A DNA stretch of 64,000 nt from Bacillota bacterium (GTDB lineage: Bacteria > Bacillota > Clostridia > Lachnospirales > Lachnospiraceae), in the NCBI GenBank assembly GCA_023439505.1, contig JAEXNR010000010.1, positions 43,480 through 107,479 of the forward strand, in the 5' to 3' direction. The notes beneath the pieces were generated by a model. It saw only the letters and a program-made list of their open reading frames with translations. It had not been told where the DNA came from and searched no databases. Of this stretch, positions 43,879-53,261 are shown one piece after another. The position numbers and the translations under genes were made by a program. Positions within the stretch are counted from its first letter, which is position 1. Every line of letters begins with the position of its first letter.

Positions 43879-43997
43879 ATAAATGAATAAATAACTAAGG
43901 GATTTGCAATTATAAATCCATTCGTTTCGTAGAGGTATGATATGTGTGATATAATGATCCCACCGAAATTAATGAATACCTTGCAGATCCCTTTTAT

Positions 43998-44333
43998 TTA
44001 ATTCTCTTGCTTATACAAAAGATACTTAATGTAATTTTTAATTTCCTTAACATTTTCCGGAGTAAGCTGCTGAAATAAATCAAAAAATTCTACGATATCT
44101 TTATCCAACACTTCACCCCCAACAGGCAGATAGGCATCTGAGATACCGAGCAGATAATCGCAGGACACATCAAAATACTTTGACAGAGCAATCAGCTTAT
44201 CGAAAGATGGTTCATTTCTTTGAGATTCATAATTAGAAACAGCGGTGGGTTTCAGTCCTAAAATATCAGCCAATTCACCCTGGGTCAGTTTGTGCTTTTG
44301 CCTAAGTTGCTTTAAGCGAACATTAAAATTCAT
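43998..44333 (-). CDS. XRE-family transcriptional regulator
   Basis: 111 residues: the helix-turn-helix LTQGELADILGLKPTAVSNY near residue 17, then a C-terminal helical segment. ATG at 44333 has AAGGAGG upstream. It is divergent from the histidine kinase gene and may control it. The layout resembles SinR/Xre-type developmental regulators. Confidence 0.8.
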   Translation of the reverse strand: MNFNVRLKQLRQKHKLTQGELADILGLKPTAVSNYESQRNEPSFDKLIALSKYFDVSCDYLLGISDAYLPVGGEVLDKDIVEFFDLFQQLTPENVKEIKNYIKYLLYKQEN

Positions 44334-44558
44334 TTTGTCCTCCTTGTAAACAAAATAACTATACGATTCATGAATATTTTTAAACAATATATTATATGAT
44401 GAAAAAAAACCAGATGTCAATATGTAAAAGTGATAAAAAAGTATTGAGGTATATGAAACGCAAAATATGGATTGACAAATGTCGTAAATAAAAATATGAT
44501 GATAAAGAAACGAGAAATATGGTAAATATTTATTATTGACAATAAATAAAAACGAAAA

Positions 44559-46157
44559 ATGTCAATTCTTACGAAAGAAGAAAGGAATATGATTAGACAA
44601 AGTCCAATGTCAGCTTCATTAAAACAACAATTATTATATGAACATTCGCAGGAATTACTTGTGTTTTTTGATCAGAAGGGATTCATAGTTGATGTGAATC
44701 ATGCCGCACTGGAGGAATTGGGCTATAACAATGAAGAAATTTTTTCAATTCCAATTAATGAGATATTTCGAAAAGTCATTAATAAGGAGAAGGATCGACT
44801 GATCATTAATGAAAAATATCGTGATAAAAGTGTGGAAGCAGTCATATATCGTAAAAACCAGACTTGCTTTGCTGCAAAATTAATGATTTCTGTCAGGGAT
44901 GTGAAAAAGGGATTTTTAGGCTTGTGCAGTGCTATTAATATTTCTGAGGAAAAAGAAACACGCCGTGAGAACAAGAATATTAAAAACGAGTTGATATCAT
45001 CAAGACAATATAAAACAGAGTTCATTGCAAACATTACACATGAGCTTAGAACGCCGGTAAATGGGATCCTTGGAATGATCAAAAATCTTACGGAATCAGA
45101 ATTAACACCCAAACAGCTGGAAGCGGTTAATATCATCCAGCGCTGTTGCAGTAATATGGACATGGTTATTAATGACTTGCTGGATTTCGAAAAAATGAAC
45201 AGTAATAAACTGGTATTGGAACAAAGAGAATTTAACTTCAGAAAATTTATTGACAATATTATTTCCTTTAACATTAATAAGATTAATGAGAAGGGCCTGG
45301 AACTGCTGGTAAATATCGCTGACGACATACCCAACTTTGTTTTAGGGGATGAATTCAGATTATCGCAAATTCTTAACAATTTATTTTCTAATGCAATTAA
45401 ATTCACCTCTGTTGGGCAGGTAGCCTTGGAGGTGGTTAAAACAGCACATAACAGTGACGAAATAGAATTATTTTTTATGGTTATGGATACAGGGATCGGG
45501 ATTAGCAAAGAAGATATGGACAAGCTGTTTACCAGCTTTACACAAGTAGATGGTTCGATTACGAGAAGATTCGGAGGAACAGGGCTGGGTCTTTCCATAT
45601 GTAAGATGCTGGTAGAATCCATGAATGGCTCAATCACTGCGGAAAGTGAAAAGAATAAAGGAAGTACTTTTTCTTTCTCTGTACGACTCGGAATATCAGA
45701 GGACATGGATCATACCCATGGAAATAACGGATCTGAGACGGATACCTACCACTATATGGTGAATAGAAATCAAATGTCTGCAAGCGGTGGGGAATTACTT
45801 CATGTTTCCGGAACAGATTATGTCGGTAAAATCTTAAGTGAAGCAAATTTTTCACTGAGTAAAATACATATGGGATTTCAAAATGAATTGGCATCGCCAG
45901 CAGGTTATAAAGAAGTAATGCAGGAGATGAATGATACGATGGAGAAGCTGATTATATGTATTGAGATGGAGAGCTGGGTTAAAGCAGAGGGTTTGGCAGA
46001 TACAATCAAAAAGTTAATTCCCGCAGAGTATATCGATATATCTAAAAAGGCATTTCGATTGGTTCTTTCTGTTAGAAGGGAAAATCATGATACTTCTCTG
46101 ACGATCATTAATGAACTCAAAGCTATGATGAGTGAGGTAAAGGAATGGAAAATTTAG
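44559..46157 (+). CDS. Soluble PAS-domain sensor histidine kinase
   Basis: 532 residues, no membrane helix. A PAS domain (VFFDQKGFIVDVNHAALEEL) at about 30-135 is followed by HisKA with H161 in ITHELRTPVNG and by HATPase_c (NNLFSNAIKFT, MDTGIGISKED, FGGTGLGLSICK). About 120 C-terminal residues resemble a degenerate Hpt-like or docking domain. The ATG 44559 lacks a clear ribosome binding site; ATG 44589 after AAAGGA is possible. It overlaps the regulator gene by 13 bp. Confidence 0.85.
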   Translation: MSILTKEERNMIRQSPMSASLKQQLLYEHSQELLVFFDQKGFIVDVNHAALEELGYNNEEIFSIPINEIFRKVINKEKDRLIINEKYRDKSVEAVIYRKNQTCFAAKLMISVRDVKKGFLGLCSAINISEEKETRRENKNIKNELISSRQYKTEFIANITHELRTPVNGILGMIKNLTESELTPKQLEAVNIIQRCCSNMDMVINDLLDFEKMNSNKLVLEQREFNFRKFIDNIISFNINKINEKGLELLVNIADDIPNFVLGDEFRLSQILNNLFSNAIKFTSVGQVALEVVKTAHNSDEIELFFMVMDTGIGISKEDMDKLFTSFTQVDGSITRRFGGTGLGLSICKMLVESMNGSITAESEKNKGSTFSFSVRLGISEDMDHTHGNNGSETDTYHYMVNRNQMSASGGELLHVSGTDYVGKILSEANFSLSKIHMGFQNELASPAGYKEVMQEMNDTMEKLIICIEMESWVKAEGLADTIKKLIPAEYIDISKKAFRLVLSVRRENHDTSLTIINELKAMMSEVKEWKI

Positions 46158-47194
46158 TTTACAGTACGCCAAATATTTTAGTGGTTGATGATGTAAATGC
46201 TAATCTTGTTGTTCTGACAGAAATGATACGAAACAGTGGATATATTGCCAGGCCTGTGACAAGTGCAAAGCAGGCAACAAATGCGATTGATGCATTAACA
46301 CCCCATCTGATACTATTGGATATCTCTATGCCGGATATGGATGGTTTCGAATTCTGCGAAATACTGAAGAAGAATGCAAAGACAAGAGATATTCCGATTA
46401 TATTCATATCTGCTTTGAATTCAACTGAGGACAAGATCAGGGGATTCCAGCTGGGAGCCGTGGATTACATATCAAAGCCTTTTGAGATCGAGGAAGTGAC
46501 ACTGAGAATTAATACACATCTTAAAATTTATAAGATGCAGCAGGAGCTTGAGATATATAATAAGAAATTATATAAAATTATAAACGACCAGATAAGAAAA
46601 ATATATGAAGGTCAGAAGAACGTTTTGTATGCACTGGCAAAGTTGTCGGGAGCAAGGGACAATTCCAATGGAGACCATTTAAAATGTGTTGGAAGGAACA
46701 GCAAACTACTGGCAATGAGTATGCAATTATCCCCCGTATATATGAATGAAATTACGAATAGTTTCATTGATACCATTGAATTAGCTGCACCCTTACATGA
46801 CATTGGAAAGATTGCAATTGAAGATGCAATTCTAAAAAAAGAGACAGCCCTTACTACACAGGAGGAAGAGATCATGAAGAGCCATGCACAGACAGGTGCG
46901 GCTACATTAGAAGAAATCTACGCATACAACGAACAAAATGATTTTATTAAAATGGCGATAGACATTGCCAGATATCATCATGAAAATTGGGACGGGTCAG
47001 GTTTTCCGCTGGGCTTGTGCGGTAATGATATTCCCATCTGTGCAAGAATTGTCGCGATTGCAAATGATTTTGATCTGCTTATGAATGAAAACAGTGAGGA
47101 ATGTATCCAAATTATCAGTGAGGATGCCGGAATTAGATATGATCCGAATATTGTTCATATCTTGACTAAAATTCAAAATCAACTAATTTCGTGA
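46145..47194 (+). CDS. Response regulator with HD-GYP domain
   Basis: 349 residues. The receiver has the phospho-acceptor D59 in LILLDISMPDMDG and K in YISKPFE. The output is an HD-GYP phosphodiesterase with HDIGK, HAQTG and YHHENWDGSGFP, where the GYP signature is only partly kept. Such proteins hydrolyse cyclic di-GMP. Its cognate kinase is the overlapping upstream gene, so a cytoplasmic signal probably lowers cyclic di-GMP. Confidence 0.85.
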   Translation: MENLVYSTPNILVVDDVNANLVVLTEMIRNSGYIARPVTSAKQATNAIDALTPHLILLDISMPDMDGFEFCEILKKNAKTRDIPIIFISALNSTEDKIRGFQLGAVDYISKPFEIEEVTLRINTHLKIYKMQQELEIYNKKLYKIINDQIRKIYEGQKNVLYALAKLSGARDNSNGDHLKCVGRNSKLLAMSMQLSPVYMNEITNSFIDTIELAAPLHDIGKIAIEDAILKKETALTTQEEEIMKSHAQTGAATLEEIYAYNEQNDFIKMAIDIARYHHENWDGSGFPLGLCGNDIPICARIVAIANDFDLLMNENSEECIQIISEDAGIRYDPNIVHILTKIQNQLIS

Positions 47195-47331
47195 TAATAA
47201 TAAAAAATATCGAAATAAATTAATATGGGTATGGAAAAAAAGATTATGAAGACAATAATAGCACAGAAGCGAAAATAAATAAAATGTAGCGATGTAGTTT
47301 TGATAAGTGTTGTAGATAATAGGGGAATTTT

Positions 47332-48699
47332 ATGAAAAAGAAAGATATGTATATTCGTTATGAACGCTCCTATAAGAGACGGAGAAGGCATAATAATGGA
47401 ACGGTTAAAATATTATTAGGTATTTTACTGTTTTTGATCCTTGGTTCGGCTACTTTTGTGACACTCAAAATACAGGCCGACAAGAAAGAACAGAAGAACG
47501 AAGTCATACCCGATCAAATTGATTCAGGAGAGGATGACGGTGCTGGTGATGATCAACAATCATCCCAGCCACAAGCCACACCTGAGGCCAAAGAGACTTT
47601 TAAAACAGATGTGAAGTCAGGATTGATAGATCAGACAACACCGCAGCAAGATCAGGCAAGTGATCGGATTACGGTTATTCCTGACAGTAATGAGGAGAAG
47701 AAGCCTACACAGGTGAAAGGAATTTATGTATCTGCGAAAACAGCCGGATCAAATTATATCAACACTTTAACAGAGGTAGCCGCTACCACAGAACTTAATG
47801 CGATGGTCATAGATGTAAAGGATGATACAGGAAGAATCACCTTTGATATGAATAGTCCTACCGTGCAAAAAATCGGTTCTGATTCGAATGACATTAAGGA
47901 TATGCCTGAGTTGATTCGCACTTTAAAAAAGAAAAATATCTATTTGATTGCCAGGATAGTAGCATTCAAAGATCCCTATTTGGCAGAGTATAATCATAAA
48001 CTGGCAATTAAGAATAAAGATGGTTCGCTATACCGGGACAACAACGGTGAATGCTGGGTGAATCCATATGAACATGAAGTATGGGATTACCTTCTGGAGG
48101 TTGCTTCCCAGGCGGCTTCTCTTGGTTTTGATGAGATACAGTTTGATTATATCAGGTTTTCTACCGGAGGAGATATGTCAAAGGTGGATTTTGGTAAAGC
48201 TTCCAAAACGAAATCAAAAGAGGATATTATTACGGAATTTACCAAATATGCATATGAGAGTTTAAAACCGTTAGGGGTCTATGTTTCTGCGGATGTATAT
48301 GGTGCAATTATCAGTAGTGACGTTGATGGTGGGATTGTAGGGCAAAATTATGTGGAGATGGCAAAATATCTGGATTATATCTGTCCTATGATATACCCTT
48401 CTCATTTTGGCAATGGCAATTACGGGATTAAAAATCCGGATTTGGAGCCATATGAAATCATCCGCAAGGTGTTAACTGCTTCTGCCAGCAGGCTGGGTGA
48501 TATACCGGAAGGACAGCATCGTGCGATTGTAAGGCCGTGGTTGCAGGATTTTACCGCTACCTGGTTAAAGCCTCATATAAAATATGGCAAAGATGAGATA
48601 AGACAGCAGATTGAAGGAGTTTACAGTGTGAACTATAATGAGTGGCTGCTTTGGAATTCCGTGAGCAAATATTCCGTTGAGGGCTTGTTGAAAGAATAG
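47332..48699 (+). CDS. Membrane-anchored putative glycoside hydrolase (DUF4015)
   Basis: 455 residues: a basic N terminus and one membrane helix (ILLGILLFLILGSATF near 26-45), an acidic Gln/Ser-rich linker, then a TIM-barrel-type DUF4015 domain (KGIYVSAKTAGSNYINTLTE, LGFDEIQFDYIRFSTG, ICPMIYPSHFG, NEWLLWN). It is exported and probably acts on cell-wall or extracellular polysaccharide. ATG follows AATAGGGGA. The DEIQFDYIRF strand is the likely active-site region by family analogy. Confidence 0.8.
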   Translation: MKKKDMYIRYERSYKRRRRHNNGTVKILLGILLFLILGSATFVTLKIQADKKEQKNEVIPDQIDSGEDDGAGDDQQSSQPQATPEAKETFKTDVKSGLIDQTTPQQDQASDRITVIPDSNEEKKPTQVKGIYVSAKTAGSNYINTLTEVAATTELNAMVIDVKDDTGRITFDMNSPTVQKIGSDSNDIKDMPELIRTLKKKNIYLIARIVAFKDPYLAEYNHKLAIKNKDGSLYRDNNGECWVNPYEHEVWDYLLEVASQAASLGFDEIQFDYIRFSTGGDMSKVDFGKASKTKSKEDIITEFTKYAYESLKPLGVYVSADVYGAIISSDVDGGIVGQNYVEMAKYLDYICPMIYPSHFGNGNYGIKNPDLEPYEIIRKVLTASASRLGDIPEGQHRAIVRPWLQDFTATWLKPHIKYGKDEIRQQIEGVYSVNYNEWLLWNSVSKYSVEGLLKE

Positions 48700-48757
48700 G
48701 GAATAAAATCAGACAAAGTATAATATATATCTAGTATAAATGGCGTGGAGGTGTCGC

Positions 48758-49132
48758 ATGGAAAAGACAATGCGTCAAAATACGAAGATATTCACGATGT
48801 TGAAAGGGCTTTTATTTTCCTATATTATCACTGCTTTTGTACTTTTGATTTTGGCTTTTCTTATGCTGAAACTGGATTTGTCAGGTACAGTTTTCAGTGG
48901 AGGAATCCACTTTGCTTACATTATTTCATCATTTATCGGTGGCTTTTTTGTGGGTAAGAAGGTGGAACAGAAGAAGTTTTTCTGGGGTCTTATTATGGGT
49001 GTATTTTATTTCATAATTATAATGCTCATATCTTTATTGATGAACAGGGTGACTCCAATACCTATGGGCAGTCTGTTTACCGTATTTGCGATATGCGGAC
49101 TTAGCGGAATGCTAGGCGGTATGATCAGCTGA
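48758..49132 (+). CDS. TIGR04086-family membrane protein
   Basis: 125 residues with four membrane helices and the glycine-rich signature FIGGFFVGKK followed by GLIMGVFYF. This is a clostridial family of unknown role. ATG at 48758 has GGAGGTG upstream. Confidence 0.75.
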   Translation: MEKTMRQNTKIFTMLKGLLFSYIITAFVLLILAFLMLKLDLSGTVFSGGIHFAYIISSFIGGFFVGKKVEQKKFFWGLIMGVFYFIIIMLISLLMNRVTPIPMGSLFTVFAICGLSGMLGGMIS

Positions 49133-49189
49133 TAAAGGTTGTTTGGAAAAAGGGAAAGAAGTATCGGGTAACTTAATCTTTGAAGAGAG

Positions 49190-49232
49190 GCTCTCCTTAG
49201 GGCTGGATATGTTAAGGAGAGCTTATTTTTTG
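49190..49232 (+). terminator. Terminator after the TIGR04086 gene
   Basis: GCTCTCCTTA (49190-49199) and TAAGGAGAGC (49213-49222) followed by TTATTTTTTG. Confidence 0.85.
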
Positions 49233-49421
49233 TGACGAAAACCCGGTTGCATTCTTTGATTTATAAAGGTTACAACAGAGATAAAAGAGCAAGTCCGGGG
49301 AGAGAAAAAATAATTGTATTTTAATTTTGAATTGTTTATACTATAAGCAAATAGACCGTGCAATGGCTGCACTATGGAATATATTGTTTATCAAGCAAAT
49401 GGAAAATAAAGGAGAACAAAA

Positions 49422-49979
49422 ATGGGAAATTTTACGTTTCATGAATGTGAAATACAGGGATTATATGTGATAGAGCCTAAGGTTTTTGGGGATAACAGAG
49501 GATATTTTCTGGAAACCTATCATTATGAGGAGTTTAAAAAAGCGGGATTGACCATGAATTTTGTACAGGACAACCAATCTCTGTCAAGGAAAGGCGTTCT
49601 TCGCGGACTGCATTATCAGAAGACGCATCCGCAAGGAAAATTAGTTCGAGTATTAAAGGGAGAAGTATTTGATGTTGCGCTAGATTTACGGAACAATTCT
49701 GCTACCTATGGAAGGTGGTATGGCGTCTTGTTATCGGAGGAGAATAAGAAGCAGTTTTATGTCCCGGAAGGTTTTGCACATGGATTTTTGGTATTATCGG
49801 AAGAGGCTGTATTTGCCTATAAATGTACTGATTTTTATCATCCGGAAGATGAGGGCGGGATCTTATGGAATGATCCGGAGATTGGAGTGAATTGGCCACT
49901 GCAGGAGAATCTTATCCCCTTAATCTCAGAAAAAGATAAGAAGTTACCGAATTTTTCCGAAAACAGGATACGGTTTTAG
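49422..49979 (+). CDS. rfbC: dTDP-4-dehydrorhamnose 3,5-epimerase
   Basis: 185 residues, standard length. RmlC motifs are clear: FGDNRGYFLETYH, FVQDNQSLSRKGVLRGLHYQ with the catalytic His, KLVRVLKGEVFDVALDLR, and FYVPEGFAHGFLVLSE. It makes dTDP-4-dehydro-L-rhamnose for surface polysaccharide. The gene stands alone here, without rfbA, rfbB or rfbD. ATG has AAAGGAG upstream. Confidence 0.92.
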   Translation: MGNFTFHECEIQGLYVIEPKVFGDNRGYFLETYHYEEFKKAGLTMNFVQDNQSLSRKGVLRGLHYQKTHPQGKLVRVLKGEVFDVALDLRNNSATYGRWYGVLLSEENKKQFYVPEGFAHGFLVLSEEAVFAYKCTDFYHPEDEGGILWNDPEIGVNWPLQENLIPLISEKDKKLPNFSENRIRF

Positions 49980-50193
49980 AGAGAAAAAGTGTATCTTGAT
50001 CGCTTTTGGTTACAAGATTACAATGACATACCAAAATTATAAGAAGAAACATATCTGAGAATTGCCAAATCGGGTATCTAATGATATCATTATGCATGGC
50101 ATTCAATTATTTGTTTGCTTTGTACACATAAACATAAAGCCAGTAATGAAAAAATATGAATGGAAAAGTTTAAAAGAAAGGCTTGGATAAAAC

Positions 50194-50937
50194 ATGAGAT
50201 ATGAAGAATTTACCATAGAAGGACGTAATGCAGTAATGGAGGCACTACGTGCAGGAAAAACCATAGACAGATTGTTTGTGCTGGACGGATGTCAGGACGG
50301 ACCGGTGAAATCGATTACCAGAGAAGCAAAGAAGACAGATGCGATTATAACCTATGTAAAGAAGGAACGGTTGGATCAATTATCACAGACAGGAAAGCAT
50401 CAGGGTGTCATGGCATATGCGGCAGCATATGAATATGCTGAGGTAGAGGATATCCTGGCTGCAGCCAGGGAGAAGAATGAAGCTCCCTTTATTATATTAC
50501 TGGATAATATAGAAGATCCGCACAACCTGGGGGCGATTATAAGAACTGCACATCAGGCAGGCGCCCATGGTGTAATTATACCCAAAAGACGAGCGGTTGG
50601 ACTGACTGCTACCGTGGCAAAGACTTCGGCGGGGGCAATTAATTATCTTCCGGTTGCCAAGGTTACAAATTTGTCAGTCACCATCGATGAATTAAAGGAA
50701 AAGGGTTTATGGTTTGTTTGTGCCGATATGGAAGGGCAGTTGATGTACCAACTTAATTTAAAAGGAGCAATCGGTTTGGTGATTGGCAGTGAAGGAGAGG
50801 GTGTTAGCAGACTGGTTAAGGAAAAATGTGATTATACAGCTAAAATACCTATGTTTGGAAAGGTAGATTCCCTGAATGCGTCTGTTGCTATGGGAGTCAT
50901 GGCATATGAGATCGTTAGACAGAGAATCGGCAAATAA
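50194..50937 (+). CDS. rlmB: 23S rRNA 2'-O-methyltransferase, TrmH/RlmB family
   Basis: 247 residues. N-terminal substrate-binding domain (EGRNAVMEALRAGKTIDRLF), then the SPOUT domain with ILLDNIEDPHNLGAIIRTAH, LVIGSEGEGVSRLVKEKCD and IPMFGKVDSLNASVAMGVMA, the trefoil-knot motifs. It methylates a ribose in 23S rRNA. The place just before sigH is typical of Clostridia. ATG follows AAAGAAAGG. Confidence 0.9.
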   Translation: MRYEEFTIEGRNAVMEALRAGKTIDRLFVLDGCQDGPVKSITREAKKTDAIITYVKKERLDQLSQTGKHQGVMAYAAAYEYAEVEDILAAAREKNEAPFIILLDNIEDPHNLGAIIRTAHQAGAHGVIIPKRRAVGLTATVAKTSAGAINYLPVAKVTNLSVTIDELKEKGLWFVCADMEGQLMYQLNLKGAIGLVIGSEGEGVSRLVKEKCDYTAKIPMFGKVDSLNASVAMGVMAYEIVRQRIGK

Positions 50938-50951
50938 AAAAATGTAAAGTT

Positions 50952-51008
50952 CGGGCGCTGCCTTAGCATATAAAAATAAATCAAAGCTCATGCGAAAGGC
51001 GCTGCCCG
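50952..51008 (+). other. Long hairpin between rlmB and sigH
   Basis: CGGGCGCTGCC (50952-50962) and GGCGCTGCCCG (50998-51008) pair over 10 of 11 positions. No T-tract follows, so it could be an attenuator or mRNA stabiliser rather than a terminator. Confidence 0.35.
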
Positions 51009-51092
51009 GATATCATATGGTAACGAAGAAATTTCATACTATATGCATATGTATGTTTCAATGTGATCTGGCAGTGAGGGAGGAGGCTTGTA

Positions 51093-51725
51093 ATGGAACC
51101 GGAAATCAAATATGATACATTAACCGATGAGAAAATTATTACGAGGATTCGGGACGGGGAACAGCCTGCTATAGATTATTTGCTGGAGAAGTATAAATAT
51201 TTGGTCAGAAATAAAGCGAAGGCATTATTTTTAATCGGAGGGGATAAAGACGATTTGATCCAGGAAGGAATGATTGGACTGTATAAAGCGATTCGTGACT
51301 TTCAGGCGAATAAGGACAGCTCCTTTTTTAATTTTGCAGATTTATGTATTTCAAGACAGATATACAGTGCGATTAAGGCTTCTAACAGAAAGAAGAACAT
51401 ACCGCTGAATACCTATATCTCCCTGGACAGCCCGGCTTACGGAGAAAATAATGAGAATGATGAAAAGGAAACATTAGTAGACATAATATATCAAAAATAT
51501 GTTTCAAATCCAGAAGAATTAATTATTGACAAAGAGAATACCAGTATGATAGAATATGAACTTGTAAGACGCCTGAGCGACCTTGAAAAGAAAGTCTTAA
51601 ACTTGTACATGCAGGATAATAAGTATATTCAGATAGCAGAAACTCTTGGTAAAGAACCTAAGACGATAGATAATGCGCTGACAAGAATCAAGACCAAATT
51701 AAACCAGGTTCTCAAAGAAATCTAA
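51093..51725 (+). CDS. sigH: RNA polymerase sporulation sigma factor SigH
   Basis: 210 residues. Region 2 (GDKDDLIQEGMIGLYKAIRD and FFNFADLCISRQIYSAIKAS), the SigH-typical ISLDSP stretch, and region 4 (SDLEKKVLNLYMQDNKYIQI) are all present. It directs early sporulation transcription. ATG follows GAGGGAGGAGG. Order rlmB-sigH-tRNA-Thr supports the call. Confidence 0.92.
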   Translation: MEPEIKYDTLTDEKIITRIRDGEQPAIDYLLEKYKYLVRNKAKALFLIGGDKDDLIQEGMIGLYKAIRDFQANKDSSFFNFADLCISRQIYSAIKASNRKKNIPLNTYISLDSPAYGENNENDEKETLVDIIYQKYVSNPEELIIDKENTSMIEYELVRRLSDLEKKVLNLYMQDNKYIQIAETLGKEPKTIDNALTRIKTKLNQVLKEI

Positions 51726-51747
51726 ATCAGGATAGCCTTATAAAGAT

Positions 51748-51820
51748 GCTGCTGTAGCTCAGATGGTAGAGCACTTCATTGGTAATGAAGAGGTCAGCAG
51801 TTCAAGTCTGCCCAGCAGCT
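51748..51820 (+). tRNA. tRNA-Thr (GGT)
   Basis: Acceptor GCTGCTG/CAGCAGC, D stem GCTC/GAGC, anticodon stem CTTCA/TGAAG around loop TTGGTAA (anticodon GGT), T arm GCAG-TTCAAGT-CTGC. Discriminator T; CCA is not encoded. Confidence 0.93.
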
Positions 51821-51871
51821 TTTAAGGAAAACGTCGAAAATCAAGAATTTGAAAGATTTTGAACAGATGGA

Positions 51872-51897
51872 AAGCACTCATAATGAGTGCCTTTTTT
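51872..51897 (+). terminator. Terminator after tRNA-Thr
   Basis: GCACTCA (51874-51880) and TGAGTGC (51884-51890) followed by CTTTTTT. Confidence 0.8.
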
Positions 51898-51952
51898 CAT
51901 GTTTGGGGTTATATTTTGTGGATTAAAGTTGGATTAAATGAATCGGGTTTGA

Positions 51953-51981
51953 TTGAAAAGTCTTGTGATGAGATGTATAAT
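51953..51981 (+). promoter_or_regulatory. Promoter of the DUF1648 gene
   Basis: TTGAAA (51953-51958), a 17-bp spacer and TATAAT (51976-51981), 44 bp before the start codon. Confidence 0.65.
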
Positions 51982-52025
51982 ACGGTAAAGAGCTTATTGT
52001 AAACCACAAATTAGGAGTGATACTT

Positions 52026-52490
52026 ATGCTGATAAAGAGAAGTAAGTATGATATGGTAGTAAATATGATTAGCCTGTTGTTGCTGATTGGGGTAGTAGTA
52101 TATTTAGCTGTTACCTGGAATGGTATTCCTGATAAGATTCCCGGTCATTATAATGGTATGGGAGAGGTGGACAGATGGGGATCGAAAGGAGAATTATTGA
52201 TTCTTCCGATCATCGGATGGGTCATGTATATAGGAATAACGATTCTGGAACATTTTCCGCAAATATGGAATACAGGTGTTACTGTTACAGAAGAAAACAA
52301 AGCACGAATATATCCCATACTCAAAAATATGATCGGCACTACGAAGTTGTTAGTGGTTGGTGTCTTTGTATTCTTAGCTGTAAACACTGCGCTTGCCAAT
52401 TCATTGCCTATTTGGTTTCTGCCTGTTTCCTTGATTTTAATGTTTGGTTCAATCATACTTTTTGTTCTCAAACTGATAAGGGAAAAATGA
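52026..52490 (+). CDS. DUF1648-domain membrane protein
   Basis: 154 residues with four membrane helices. The N-terminal DUF1648 motif is PDKIPGHYNGMGEVDRWGSK near residue 34. Related proteins include SdpI, an immunity and signalling protein for the SdpC toxin; only the DUF1648 half is present here. ATG at 52026 follows TAGGAGTG. Confidence 0.75.
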   Translation: MLIKRSKYDMVVNMISLLLLIGVVVYLAVTWNGIPDKIPGHYNGMGEVDRWGSKGELLILPIIGWVMYIGITILEHFPQIWNTGVTVTEENKARIYPILKNMIGTTKLLVVGVFVFLAVNTALANSLPIWFLPVSLILMFGSIILFVLKLIREK

Positions 52491-52766
52491 GCCCGGCAAC
52501 AGTTATGACACATTCAAAGACAGAGGAAAAGCCAACCGGTTGGGTTGGCTTAAGGGGAGGAGTGATGAAACATCTATATTAATTTACGAGTCGGCATTGA
52601 ATAACTTTATAATATGATTATATCTGCAATTTGTGTTGTAATTATATCGAAATAGTGAAAGAATTGTGAATAATGCTTGAATCAAAAGATAAATAGAGGT
52701 TGTCTCTAGTGGCAAATAGTGCTAATATTTACTATTATAAACTAAATTTTGATTGGAGCGTAAATG

Positions 52767-53036
52767 ATGAGTATCATTATTATATTTACCACTTTGGCAA
52801 TACTGGTAACAATAATTCAATCTGCAATGAAATCGAATGGCAGAGAAAACAGGAATCAAAGACGAGATGATGATTCGTATTTCACACATAATAACTCATA
52901 TTTTGATCCGAACGATATAAATAATAACAATATTTCGGATGATATGGAGCTGGGACTGCAAGATTATAATCACGATGGGATACCTGATGTTTGGGAAGCA
53001 AATGGGGATAGTCAGCACCCTGGTAATAGTTTATGA
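52767..53036 (+). CDS. Small membrane-anchored protein with an EF-hand-like loop
   Basis: 89 residues: one N-terminal membrane helix, a polar Asn/Asp-rich linker (DPNDINNNNISDD), and LQDYNHDGIPDVWE, a dockerin/EF-hand-like calcium loop. Start is at ATG 52764 or 52767 after TTGGAGCG. The role is unknown. Confidence 0.6.
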   Translation: MSIIIIFTTLAILVTIIQSAMKSNGRENRNQRRDDDSYFTHNNSYFDPNDINNNNISDDMELGLQDYNHDGIPDVWEANGDSQHPGNSL

Positions 53037-53129
53037 GTGCAGGTGGCGACAGCAGTTCGAGTGAACTGTTTAAAATAAAATCTATCCGCATAAAGTGTCG
53101 AAATTAATAAAAATGATAAAATATTTTTG

Positions 53130-53159
53130 TTGACAAATGGTATGCTCTCATAATATAAT
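53130..53159 (+). promoter_or_regulatory. tRNA-Pro promoter
   Basis: TTGACA (53130-53135), an 18-bp spacer and TATAAT (53154-53159), 27 bp before the tRNA. Confidence 0.8.
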
Positions 53160-53186
53160 AGTTCTGCTGTCAAAAACAGATTAATT

Positions 53187-53261
53187 CGAGGCGTGGCTCA
53201 GCTTGGCTAGAGCGCTGCGTTAGGGACGCAGAGGTCGCAAGTTCAAATCTTGTCGCCTCGA
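53187..53261 (+). tRNA. tRNA-Pro with anticodon AGG
   Basis: Acceptor CGAGGCG/CGCCTCG with the C1-G72 pair and A73 typical of bacterial proline tRNAs. D stem GCTC/GAGC; anticodon stem CTGCG/CGCAG around loop TTAGGGA, giving anticodon AGG with G37; T arm GCAAG-TTCAAAT-CTTGT. CCA is not encoded. A34 would need deamination to inosine or broad wobble. Confidence 0.88.

Noticed and set aside
44723..45706. A 327-residue minus-strand frame opposite the histidine kinase
   Set aside because: The plus strand encodes all kinase motifs in order; the opposite frame is Ser/Leu/Ile-rich without domains.
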